From the NCBI GenBank assembly GCA_002215675.1, contig NGFH01000004.1, forward strand, positions 1 to 64,000: a stretch of 64,000 nucleotides of DNA, written 5' to 3'. Positions 46,373-54,734 of this stretch are shown one piece after another. The DNA comes from Bacteroidetes bacterium 2013_40CM_41_45. GTDB lineage: Bacteria > Bacteroidota > Bacteroidia > AKYH767-A > 2013-40CM-41-45. Made by a program: the position numbers and the translations under genes. The notes under the pieces are model-generated. The model was not told the DNA's origin. It did not search any database and saw only the letters and a list, made by a program, of their open reading frames with translations. How positions within the stretch are numbered: position 1 is the stretch's first letter; every line of letters starts with the position of its first letter.

Positions 46373-47608
46373 ATGAAGACATTTTCCTTACCGATTTTCT
46401 CCCTGAGGTTTTTTGTCGCCACTCTTTTCTGTTTTCTTTCTATAAATAATGGTTTTGCCCAGCCCGATGGTGAGGCATTATTTAAGACTAACTGCACTCA
46501 ATGCCATAGTGTAGGCAAGGGTGTGGTCATAGGCCCTGACCTGAAAGATGTGCATAAAAGGCGTCCCCAGGATTGGATAATAAAGTGGGTTCACAATTCT
46601 CAAACAGTAGTTAAAAGCGGTGATAAATATGCCGTTGACTTGTTCAACAAGTTTAACAAGACGGTGATGACGCCTTTCAATTTGAAAGACGAGGAGATAA
46701 AATCAATTGTTGCTTATATAAAGACAGAAAGTGAAAAGGCTCCGGTTGCGGCAAAGGGGCCTGCAGCGGGTGCAGAAGAAAAAAAAGGAGGAAATACTTT
46801 CTTGTACCTTCTTATTGCTGCAGTAGTTCTCTATGTGGTTATCAGGATGGTGAGCAGAGTTCAGCGCGCCATGGAAAAAGTGCTCCGCCACAGGCATGGA
46901 CTGCCCGAACCCGTTCCTGTTAAAGCAACTAAGAGATTTGTTACCTGGGCCAGGAACAATAAAAAACTGGTTGCAGTTATTTTAATTGTGCTATTTGTTT
47001 TGGGAAATGTTAAAGGATGGTACTTGCTTGCCGGCATCGGCATTTCGCAGGGGTACCAGCCCGACCAGCCCATTGCGTTCTCTCATAAAATTCACGCAGG
47101 CGATAATGGTATCAATTGCAAGTATTGTCATTTTGGTGCCGAGAAGGGAAAAACTGCCGGAGTGCCTCCTGCCAATGTTTGCATGAATTGTCATAAGTTT
47201 ATAAAGGAAGGTTCGATAACAGGTAAAGAGGAGATTGCAAAAATTTATAAGGCGCTCGATTACAATCCTGAAACGCAAACGTACGGCCCGAATAAGAAAC
47301 CGATACAATGGGTGCGCGTTCATAATCTTCCTGACCTTAGCTACTTCAACCATTCCCAACATGTGAAAGTGGCGGGTGTTGAATGTGAAACCTGTCACGG
47401 CAATATGGCTGAAGAGGGAGTTGCAAATCAATATGCCCCGCTAACTATGGGATGGTGCATAGACTGTCATCGCAGGACACCGGTTAAAATGGAAGGCAAT
47501 CATTATTATGACGAATATCACAAAAAGCTGCTGGCAAAATTCGGCTCCGATTCTTTGATTACGGTTGAACGTATCGGAGGAACAGAATGCGCCCGTTGTC
47601 ATTATTAA
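46373..47608 (+). CDS. actA: Alternative complex III subunit ActA: monohaem c domain fused to pentahaem cytochrome
   Basis: 411 residues. Signal peptide, then a class I cytochrome c domain (CTQCH at 41-45; distal segment KTVMTPFNLKDEEI with the likely Met ligand), two membrane segments (about FLYLLIAAVVLYVVIRMV and KLVAVILIVLFVLGNV), then a pentahaem part with CKYCH, CMNCH, CETCH, CIDCH and CARCH. ActA is the multihaem subunit that passes electrons out of the ACIII quinol:electron-acceptor oxidoreductase. The minimal ActA is pentahaem, so the N-terminal sixth haem is an extra domain, known from memory in related Bacteroidota. First gene of the operon; 6 bp before actB. Confidence 0.92.
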   Translation: MKTFSLPIFSLRFFVATLFCFLSINNGFAQPDGEALFKTNCTQCHSVGKGVVIGPDLKDVHKRRPQDWIIKWVHNSQTVVKSGDKYAVDLFNKFNKTVMTPFNLKDEEIKSIVAYIKTESEKAPVAAKGPAAGAEEKKGGNTFLYLLIAAVVLYVVIRMVSRVQRAMEKVLRHRHGLPEPVPVKATKRFVTWARNNKKLVAVILIVLFVLGNVKGWYLLAGIGISQGYQPDQPIAFSHKIHAGDNGINCKYCHFGAEKGKTAGVPPANVCMNCHKFIKEGSITGKEEIAKIYKALDYNPETQTYGPNKKPIQWVRVHNLPDLSYFNHSQHVKVAGVECETCHGNMAEEGVANQYAPLTMGWCIDCHRRTPVKMEGNHYYDEYHKKLLAKFGSDSLITVERIGGTECARCHY

Positions 47609-47614
47609 AAAAAT

Positions 47615-50600
47615 ATGTCTGATAAAAAATACTGGAAAGGAATAGAAGAGCTTCACAACGATGCGGAATTTGTTCGCTTAAAGAACAATGAATTCTTTGA
47701 GCATCTTCCGGTAAGTGAGCAGCTGGAAAAAAAGGCGCAGGCGAATGATGTTACTCCGCGCAGGGACTTTCTTAAGTTCATGGGATTTAGTGTTGCCGCT
47801 GCAACGCTTGCTGCATGCGAAGCGCCTGTTGTAAAGTCTATTCCGTATGTTGTTAAGCCGGAAGAAATTTACCCGGGCATTGCAAATTATTATGCTTCTA
47901 CATTCTGGGATGGATATGATTACTGCCCTGTGGTTGTAAAAACCCGTGAAGGAAGGCCCATTAAAATTGAAGGCAATGAATTATCAGCAATCACCCGTGG
48001 CGGCACCAATGCCCGCACTCAGGCATCGGTTCTTTCGTTGTATGACAGTGCGCGGTTAAAAAGTCCGATGGTGAACGGAGCGCCTTCAAGCTGGGGCACT
48101 ATTGACTCAACAGTCACGGCCAAGCTATCAGAAATTGCAGGGAAGAATGGTAACATCCGCATTTTGTCTTCTACTATCATCAGCCCCACCACTAAAAAAA
48201 TAATTGAAGAGTTTTCAAAAAAATATCCGGGCACGAAGCATGTAACGTACGATTCCATTTCCTATTCGGGAATGATTAAAGCTAACAGCGAAAGCTTTGG
48301 CATTGCTGCTCTTCCATCGTATCGTTTCGATAATGCCGAAGTCATTGTAAGCTTTGGCGCTGACTTCCTTACCAACTGGATTTCGCCTATTGAATTTGCG
48401 CGACAGTATGGCGAGGGCAGAAAGCTGAATGACGGAAAGAAAAAAATGTCAAAGCATATTCAGTTTGAACCTACACTTTCGGTAACGGGTTCAAATGCTG
48501 ATAAGCGAATTCCGGTAAAGCCAACACAACAGCCTGTTGCCATTGCAAATCTTTATAATGAAGTTGCCAGACAAACGGGGGGAATGGCTATTGCCGCTCC
48601 TGATGCCGGTGAATTGAAAAACGAAATTATGGAAGCGGCACGGCACCTTGTTGCTGCTAAAGGCAAGGCGCTTGTTGTGGCACGAAGCAATAGTTCTGCG
48701 GTTCAGAATTTGGTAAACGGAATTAATGTGCTTCTCGAAAGCTACGGCAATACCATCAATCTTAATGAGGCAAATCTTACAAAGCAGGGTGATGATGCGG
48801 GCTTGAAAAATTTACTGGCAGAATTAAAAGAAGGCAAAGTTTCGGCTCTTTTTATTTACGGATGCAACCCATCTTATACGCTGCCGAATGCTGAAGAATT
48901 TAATACTGCACTCAAGAGAGTTGAGCTCACCGTTTCATTCTCAGACCGCAATGATGAGACAGCATCCAATTGCAAATTTATTTGCTCCGACCATCATTAC
49001 CTGGAATCCTGGGGAGATGCAGAGGCAAGAAGCGGTCATATTTCTTTTATGCAGCCCACCATTGCACCTTTATTTGGTACAAGACAGTTCCAGGAAAGCA
49101 TGATGACATGGGCAGGTATCGGAAATAATTATCACGAATACCTTCAACAAAATTATGCAGACGGATGGCAGGCAAAGCTGAAAGACGGAGTGTATCAAAA
49201 ACAGGCGGATGGAGCTTCATCATCAATAAAATTTTCTTCTGGAGTTTTAACTGCCGCGGCAACAGGAATTTCTTCAATGCAGCCGGTAGGAGGGATGGAA
49301 TTGGTTCTTTATGAAAAAACAGGGCTTGGAAACGGCAACCAGGCAAACAACCCATGGCTGCAGGAATTGCCGGACCCTATATCAAGAGTTACTTGGGATA
49401 ATTACTTATGTGTTTCGCCAAAAGATGCGCGCGAAAAAGGATGGAATAATAACAATGTTGTTACCCTTAAAGCCAACGGAGTAAGTAAAGATGTTCCCGT
49501 GTACATTCAACCGGGGCAGACGCCGGGAGTTGTTGCCCTTGCATTCGGTTATGGAAGGACCAATTGTGGCAAAGTTGCCGATAACGTGGGAGTAAACGCT
49601 TTTGCTTTTGCACGATTGACCGACAACGGAATGACCTATTGGAGCCCTTGCGAGATTCAGAAATCAACCAAGGATGATTACATGCTTGCTGCTACTCAAA
49701 TGCATCATACCATGATGGGCAGAGCCATTGTCAAAGAGACAACACTTGAAGAATATATACGCAAACCCAATGCCGGCAATCCGCCTGTGGTTATTCCTGT
49801 TCATAAAGGTCATGAAGAAGAAATATTGCCTCCCAATAAAGTAAACCTGTGGGACAGCTTTGAAACTCCCAATCATCATTGGGGAATGTCCATAGATTTA
49901 AATTCCTGTATCGGGTGTGGAGCATGTGTTGTTGCATGTACGGCAGAAAATAATGTGCATACCGTGGGCAAGGCAGAAATTGGGCGAAGCCGCGAAATGC
50001 ATTGGATACGGATTGACCGTTACTATTCAAGCGATGCAGACCCGAAAGAGGGAGTGAAACCCGATACCGGACAATTGAAAAAAATGGAGGAACCGTCGGA
50101 CAATCCGAAAGTTGTTTTCCAGCCGGTAATGTGCCAGCATTGCAATCATGCTCCGTGCGAAACAGTTTGCCCCGTAGTTGCAACCAATCACAGCAGCGAA
50201 GGATTAAACCAGATGGCATACAATCGCTGTATCGGTACAAGATATTGCGCTAACAATTGTCCTTATAAAGTAAGAAGGTTCAACTGGTTCCAGTATGACG
50301 GCAACGAAAAATTTGCAAATGTGAACCCGGCATTTCATACTAATGAGTTGAGCAGAATGGTGTTGAACCCTGATGTGGTGGTGCGCGCACGCGGTGTTAT
50401 GGAAAAATGTTCACTGTGTGTTCAGCGCATACAGGAAGGAAAGCTTACTGCTAAAAAAGAATCGCGTAAGCTTAAAGACGGAGAAATTAAAACAGCATGC
50501 ATGCAGGCATGTCCCACGCATGCCATTGTATTCGGTGATTACAATAACACGGAAAGCGAACTGAATAAAATGTGGAAACCGGAAGAGCGCTCCTATCATC

Positions 50601-50677
50601 TTCTCGAAGAACTGGATGTTCAACCGAATGTTTTCTACCAGACTAAAGTGAGAAACGTAGAACCGAAGGAAAGTTAA
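47615..50677 (+). CDS. actB: Alternative complex III subunit ActB (molybdopterin-oxidoreductase-like plus iron-sulfur domain)
   Basis: 1020 residues. A displaced twin-arginine signal TPRRDFLKFMGFSVAAATLAAC lies ~47 residues in, with a lipobox cysteine, as in the 'TAT-variant-translocated' family. Residues ~80-740 resemble the catalytic chain of complex iron-sulfur molybdoenzymes, which in ACIII lacks the cofactor. Residues ~760-1000 hold four cysteine groups: CIGCGACVVAC, CQHCNHAPCETVCP, CIGTRYCANNCP, and CSLC with CMQACP. These are expected to ligate three 4Fe-4S and one 3Fe-4S cluster that wire quinol oxidation to the haems of ActA. It is one fused chain here, and its stop lies inside a GTTATA repeat. 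Confidence 0.94.
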   Translation: MSDKKYWKGIEELHNDAEFVRLKNNEFFEHLPVSEQLEKKAQANDVTPRRDFLKFMGFSVAAATLAACEAPVVKSIPYVVKPEEIYPGIANYYASTFWDGYDYCPVVVKTREGRPIKIEGNELSAITRGGTNARTQASVLSLYDSARLKSPMVNGAPSSWGTIDSTVTAKLSEIAGKNGNIRILSSTIISPTTKKIIEEFSKKYPGTKHVTYDSISYSGMIKANSESFGIAALPSYRFDNAEVIVSFGADFLTNWISPIEFARQYGEGRKLNDGKKKMSKHIQFEPTLSVTGSNADKRIPVKPTQQPVAIANLYNEVARQTGGMAIAAPDAGELKNEIMEAARHLVAAKGKALVVARSNSSAVQNLVNGINVLLESYGNTINLNEANLTKQGDDAGLKNLLAELKEGKVSALFIYGCNPSYTLPNAEEFNTALKRVELTVSFSDRNDETASNCKFICSDHHYLESWGDAEARSGHISFMQPTIAPLFGTRQFQESMMTWAGIGNNYHEYLQQNYADGWQAKLKDGVYQKQADGASSSIKFSSGVLTAAATGISSMQPVGGMELVLYEKTGLGNGNQANNPWLQELPDPISRVTWDNYLCVSPKDAREKGWNNNNVVTLKANGVSKDVPVYIQPGQTPGVVALAFGYGRTNCGKVADNVGVNAFAFARLTDNGMTYWSPCEIQKSTKDDYMLAATQMHHTMMGRAIVKETTLEEYIRKPNAGNPPVVIPVHKGHEEEILPPNKVNLWDSFETPNHHWGMSIDLNSCIGCGACVVACTAENNVHTVGKAEIGRSREMHWIRIDRYYSSDADPKEGVKPDTGQLKKMEEPSDNPKVVFQPVMCQHCNHAPCETVCPVVATNHSSEGLNQMAYNRCIGTRYCANNCPYKVRRFNWFQYDGNEKFANVNPAFHTNELSRMVLNPDVVVRARGVMEKCSLCVQRIQEGKLTAKKESRKLKDGEIKTACMQACPTHAIVFGDYNNTESELNKMWKPEERSYHLLEELDVQPNVFYQTKVRNVEPKES

Positions 50678-50780
50678 TAGTTATATGTTATTAGTTATAC
50701 GGAAAAAGCCAGCAGCCAAAATCTAATAGCCAAGAGCAATATTTAAAATCGTACATCGTAAATTGTAAATCGTAAATCCT
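50673..50780. repeat. Intergenic repeats between actB and actC
   Basis: GTTAATAGTTATATGTTATTAGTTATACGG (50673-50702) overlaps the actB stop, and a second direct-repeat family (CGTACATCGTAAATTGTAAATCGTAAATC) occupies about 50749-50780, just before the actC ATG. Confidence 0.7.
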
Positions 50781-50783
50781 GAA

Positions 50784-52163
50784 ATGTCGCAGTTACACGA
50801 AGCAGTAGTAAGAGACCCCCTGGTGTTGGGTGAAAAGACCTATCACCAGATTACAGAAGATGTCTGCCGTCCTGTCGAAGGAAAAGCAAACAAATTCTGG
50901 TGGATGGCTTTTACTATTTCACTTACCGCTTTCCTATGGGGATTCTGCTGCTTTGCTTACACGGTGGGAACCGGAATTGGAGCGTGGGGGTTGAACAGAA
51001 CCGTCGGCTGGGCATGGGACATTACAAATTTTGTTTGGTGGATCGGTATCGGCCATGCCGGAACGCTTATCTCGGCAATTCTTTTGCTGTTCCGTCAAAG
51101 ATGGAGGATGTCTATTAACCGCTCGGCAGAGGCGATGACCATTTTTGCTGTGATGTGCGCAGGTTTGTTTCCTGCATTGCACACCGGCCGTCCGTGGCTT
51201 GATTATTTTATGTTCCCGCTGCCAAATCAGTTTGGTTCGCTGTGGGTTAATTTCAATTCACCATTGCTGTGGGACGTATTTGCAGTATCAACATACTTCT
51301 CTGTATCACTCGTATTCTGGTATCTCGGGTTGATTCCTGATTTAGCAACCATCCGCGACAGAGCTATAACACCCGCAAGGAAATTTATTTACGGTGTACT
51401 TGCTTTCGGATGGAAAGGAACAGCGCGTGACTGGGGACGTTTTGAAGAGGTAGCGCTGGTGCTTGCAGGAATTTCGACACCACTTGTATTGTCGGTTCAC
51501 ACAATTGTAAGTTTTGACTTCGCTACCTCTATAGTTCCCGGCTGGCACACCACTATTTTCCCGCCATACTTTGTTGCTGGCGCCATCTTCTCCGGCTTCG
51601 CAATGGTGATGACACTGCTTGTGATTACAAGAAAAGTTCTCGGGCTTGAAGAATACATAACCGTTCAGCATATCGAGTCCATGAATAAGATTATTATTCT
51701 CACCGGTTCTATTGTGGGCATTGCATACATAACGGAATTCTTTATTGCATGGTACAGCGGTGTGGAGTATGAATCATACGCATTTATCAACCGCGCTACC
51801 GGCCCTTATTGGTGGGCATACTGGATGATGATGACATGCAACGTAATTACACCACAGCTTTTCTGGATTCGTAAAATCCGCAGAAGTATAGTCGCATCGT
51901 TTATCATTTCAATTTTTATTAATATCGGAATGTGGTTCGAGCGGTTTGTCATCATTGCTGTTTCTCTGACGAGGGATTATATCCCTTCGGCCTGGGCCAT
52001 GTATCATCCCACTTTTGTAGAAGTGGGAATTTTTATCGGCACCATAGGATTCTTCTTTACCTGCTTCCTGATTTTTGCAAGAGTATTTCCTGTAATCGCA
52101 CTGAACGAATTAAAAACTATTTTGAAACGAACCGGTGACCAGTTTCTGAAACGCCATGAGTAA
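50784..52163 (+). CDS. actC: Alternative complex III subunit ActC (NrfD-like integral membrane)
   Basis: 459 residues with roughly ten hydrophobic helices. NrfD/PsrC-type features include FVWWIGIGHAGTLISAILLLFRQ, a loop with FPLPNQFGSLWVNFNSPLLWD, and SVHTIVSFDFATSIVPGWH. ActC is one of two large membrane subunits and carries the quinol-binding site facing the iron-sulfur subunit. Its last 8 bases overlap actD, which ties their expression. Length and motifs are normal for the family. Confidence 0.94.
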   Translation: MSQLHEAVVRDPLVLGEKTYHQITEDVCRPVEGKANKFWWMAFTISLTAFLWGFCCFAYTVGTGIGAWGLNRTVGWAWDITNFVWWIGIGHAGTLISAILLLFRQRWRMSINRSAEAMTIFAVMCAGLFPALHTGRPWLDYFMFPLPNQFGSLWVNFNSPLLWDVFAVSTYFSVSLVFWYLGLIPDLATIRDRAITPARKFIYGVLAFGWKGTARDWGRFEEVALVLAGISTPLVLSVHTIVSFDFATSIVPGWHTTIFPPYFVAGAIFSGFAMVMTLLVITRKVLGLEEYITVQHIESMNKIIILTGSIVGIAYITEFFIAWYSGVEYESYAFINRATGPYWWAYWMMMTCNVITPQLFWIRKIRRSIVASFIISIFINIGMWFERFVIIAVSLTRDYIPSAWAMYHPTFVEVGIFIGTIGFFFTCFLIFARVFPVIALNELKTILKRTGDQFLKRHE

Positions 52164-52668
52164 AACCATATATGCAGTTTATAATGACGAAGAGCAGTTG
52201 TTCACTGCTATTCCGTCATTGAAGAGCAGCGGGCTAAAGGTTACCAACCTGCAGAGCCCTTTCCCGGTGCACGGCATTGATGATTTGCTGGGCATTCCGC
52301 ATACGCGCATGGGAGTGGTTTCTTTTTTGCTTGGATGCACCGGCTTTTCTCTCGGTGTGCTGATGATATGGTACATGATGATTCATGATTGGCCCATTAA
52401 CATTGGCGGAAAACCAAACGGAGCGTTGTATCTGAACTTGCCGGCATTCATCCCGGTATTGTTTGAATGCACCGTCCTGGGAGCAGCTCACGGAATGTTT
52501 ATCGTATTCCTGCTTCGCAGTAAAATTCTTCCCGGCGTTACAGCGCCCATTCCGTATCTGAGAGTTACGGACGATAAATTCGTGGTGCATGTGCAGGTAA
52601 AAGATGAGAGTAAAATTGCTGAAGCAAAAAATATTATCCGTTCAAGCGGAGCGAGTGAAGTGATTTAG
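52156..52668 (+). CDS. actD: Alternative complex III subunit ActD (DUF3341)
   Basis: 170 residues. A soluble N-terminal ~55 residues (MSKTIYAVYNDEEQLFTAI; PFPVHGIDDLLGI), two membrane helices (VSFLLGCTGFSLGVLMIWYM and AFIPVLFECTVLGAAHGMFI), and a C-terminal ferredoxin-like piece ending SSGASEVI. The HGIDDLLG and FELTVL-like signatures define DUF3341, the ActD subunit. It is a structural membrane subunit without cofactors. Overlaps actC by 8 bp; actE follows 5 bp later. Confidence 0.93.
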   Translation: MSKTIYAVYNDEEQLFTAIPSLKSSGLKVTNLQSPFPVHGIDDLLGIPHTRMGVVSFLLGCTGFSLGVLMIWYMMIHDWPINIGGKPNGALYLNLPAFIPVLFECTVLGAAHGMFIVFLLRSKILPGVTAPIPYLRVTDDKFVVHVQVKDESKIAEAKNIIRSSGASEVI

Positions 52669-52673
52669 GAGCT

Positions 52674-53354
52674 ATGAAAGGAAAATTCAATTCATACATG
52701 GGCAATTTCGGATTTCGGATTTCGGATTTCGGATTTATTTCAATTCGCAATTTACAATCCGCACTCCGCAATCGGTTATTAATGGTTGTTTCGTTTACAG
52801 TAATTTTAATTTCCTCCTGCAACACGGACCCAAAAAAGCCCGGCTATGAATTTATGCCTGATATGTACCGTTCTACTTCGTATGAAACCAATTCGGTGAA
52901 CCCTCTCTTTTCTGACAGCATGACTGAGCGTTTGCCTGTAGCCGGAACAATTCCGCGCGGAGATTTTGTTCCGTATCCTTATCCGAATACAACGGAAGGG
53001 TACGAGGCGGCTGGTAAAGAATGGAAAAATCCTCTTGAAAAAACAGATGCGAATTTGGCAGAAGGAAAACGGCTGTTCGAAATATTCTGCATCCATTGTC
53101 ACGGGCCGGAAGGGCAAGGCAATGGTTCTATCGTTGCCAACGGAAAATTTCCTCCGCCTCCCGCTTATAACGGGCAGCTCAAGGACTTGCCGGAGGGAAA
53201 AATGTTTCATACGCTCGAATACGGAAAGAATATGATGGGTTCGCATGCATCGCAGCTTACGCAGAAAGAGCGCTGGAAAATTATCATGTATGTTCAAACG
53301 CTGCAGAAACTTGCCGGAGCGCCGGCGCCTGCAGACACAACGAAAAAGGGATAA
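52674..53354 (+). CDS. actE: Alternative complex III subunit ActE, monohaem cytochrome c lipoprotein (start uncertain)
   Basis: 226 residues from the first ATG. The mature domain has one haem motif CIHCHGPEGQGNG and a likely axial Met in GKNMMGSHASQL; the lipobox is VILISSC. The first 36 residues (GNFGFRISDFGFISIRN...) are a translation of an interspersed intergenic repeat, not a normal signal peptide n-region. An alternative ATG at 52782 gives MVVSFTVILISSC, a short lipoprotein signal without basic residues, while the repeat contributes RNRLL just before it. An AGGAG lies before 52674, so both starts are possible. ActE is a peripheral haem subunit of ACIII, anchored by lipid. Confidence 0.88.
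   Translation: MKGKFNSYMGNFGFRISDFGFISIRNLQSALRNRLLMVVSFTVILISSCNTDPKKPGYEFMPDMYRSTSYETNSVNPLFSDSMTERLPVAGTIPRGDFVPYPYPNTTEGYEAAGKEWKNPLEKTDANLAEGKRLFEIFCIHCHGPEGQGNGSIVANGKFPPPPAYNGQLKDLPEGKMFHTLEYGKNMMGSHASQLTQKERWKIIMYVQTLQKLAGAPAPADTTKKG
52699..52775. repeat. GGATTTC-type interspersed repeat inside actE 5' end
   Basis: Direct copies of CGGATTT(C) at about 52708-52738 followed by TCGCAATTTACAATCCGCAC-type sequence. In the coding frame this reads FGFRISDFGF; on the other strand SEIRNPKSEI-like. Such strings are common as non-coding repeats in Bacteroidota genomes. Confidence 0.7.
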
Positions 53355-53356
53355 AA

Positions 53357-53452
53357 AATTATACGTTATAAGTTACACGAAAAAAAATTAAACTGCAAAA
53401 ATTACATTGACCATAAAATCGTATAACATTCAACTAATAACATATAACTTAG
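53357..53452. repeat. Inverted GTTATA repeats between actE and actF
   Basis: TTATACGTTATAAGTTACACG (53359-53379) and its relative in opposite orientation GTATAACATTCAACTAATAA... (53421-53451) face each other across ~40 bp, allowing an intercistronic hairpin just before the actF ATG. Confidence 0.75.
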
Positions 53453-53456
53453 ATTA

Positions 53457-54626
53457 ATGTTCACTTTCAGTTCTAAAACCCGCAACATCATCTTCGCCCT
53501 CATGGCGATTGGCGTTATTGCTATTGCTTACGGGTTTATTACCAACCCCGCAAGAGCATGGTCATCGCTGCTGCATAATGCTTTTTATTTTAATGCCATT
53601 GCGCTGTGCGGATTGTTTTTTGTGGCCTTCAATTACGTTGCACAGGCAGGGTGGGCAGTCGGTTTTATTCGCGTGCCCCAGGCAATGGCAGAATTTCTCA
53701 AATATGGATGCGCGGCATTGTTGCTTATCTTTTTATTCGGGCATCATGATTTATATCACTGGACGCATAAAGAATTATACGACCCTGCTTCACCTGAGTA
53801 CGATGCAATCATGGCGGGCAAAACAGGATTTCTGAACATGCCTTTCTTCATCATCCGCATTGTGCTGTATGGTTTAATCTGGGCCGGCTTCGCTTATATG
53901 ATTCGCAAGAATTCTTTACAGGAAGATATGGAAGGCGGATTGGAGCATTACAATAAAAATTTCAAGCTGGCAGCAATATTTTTGGTTTTATTCGGAATCA
54001 CTTCCTCGACTTCCGCATGGGATATTCTTATGTCCATCGATGCACACTGGTTCAGCACACTTTTTGGCTGGTATACTTTTGCAGGATTGTTTGTAAGCGG
54101 ACTTGCCATGATGTGCCTGCTCGTAATCTGGCTTCAGTCGCAAGGGTATTATGACAACGTAAATAATAATCACCTTCATGATGTCGGCAAATTCATGTTT
54201 GCGTTCAGCATCTTCTGGACGTATCTTTGGTTCTCGCAGTTCATGCTTATCTGGTATGCCAATCTTCCCGAAGAAGCGGCATACTTCCAGGTGCGCTGGG
54301 AGAATTACAAACTGCTGTGGATACTGAACCTGTTTATTAATTTCCTTGCACCCATTCTTGTGCTCATGTCGCGCGATGCAAAGAGGCAAAAACAGATACT
54401 TGTGGTTGCAGGGCTAATTATTTTGTGCGGTCACTGGCTCGATGTGTTCCTGATGGTAATGCCCGGAACACTCGGTTCGCATGCGCATATTGGTTTGGTT
54501 GAAATAGGAACAATGCTCGGATTCCTTGGACTGTTCTTGTTTGTGACATTCAGCGAACTTGCCAAAGCCGCACTGGTGCCTAAAAATCACCCGATGCTGC
54601 CGGAGTCGTTACATCATCACATATGA
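53457..54626 (+). CDS. actF: Alternative complex III subunit ActF (membrane subunit)
   Basis: 389 residues with about nine to ten hydrophobic helices. Recognisable segments: FNYVAQAGWAVGFIRVPQAM, LLIFLFGHHDLYHWTHKE, STSAWDILMSIDAHWFSTLFGWYTFAGLFVSG (family hallmark) and HDVGKFMFAFSIFWTYLWFSQ. ActF is the second NrfD-related integral membrane subunit and may support proton movement. Usual family length. It is separated from actE and coxB by inverted GTTATA repeats, so the reading order is maintained but the mRNA could be processed here (inference). Confidence 0.93.
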   Translation: MFTFSSKTRNIIFALMAIGVIAIAYGFITNPARAWSSLLHNAFYFNAIALCGLFFVAFNYVAQAGWAVGFIRVPQAMAEFLKYGCAALLLIFLFGHHDLYHWTHKELYDPASPEYDAIMAGKTGFLNMPFFIIRIVLYGLIWAGFAYMIRKNSLQEDMEGGLEHYNKNFKLAAIFLVLFGITSSTSAWDILMSIDAHWFSTLFGWYTFAGLFVSGLAMMCLLVIWLQSQGYYDNVNNNHLHDVGKFMFAFSIFWTYLWFSQFMLIWYANLPEEAAYFQVRWENYKLLWILNLFINFLAPILVLMSRDAKRQKQILVVAGLIILCGHWLDVFLMVMPGTLGSHAHIGLVEIGTMLGFLGLFLFVTFSELAKAALVPKNHPMLPESLHHHI

Positions 54627-54648
54627 AATGAAAAAAAGAGTAAAAAAA

Positions 54649-54722
54649 GTTATATGTTATATGTTATGCGAAAAGTGAAAGTGAATATAATGCCTTATAA
54701 CATATAACTTATAACGTATAAC
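54649..54722. repeat. Inverted GTTATA repeats between actF and coxB
   Basis: GTTATATGTTATATGTTATGCGAAAA (54649-54674) faces TTATAACATATAACTTATAACGTATAAC (about 54695-54722), giving a potential long AT stem just upstream of coxB. Confidence 0.78.
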
Positions 54723-54734
54723 AATTTAATAGAA

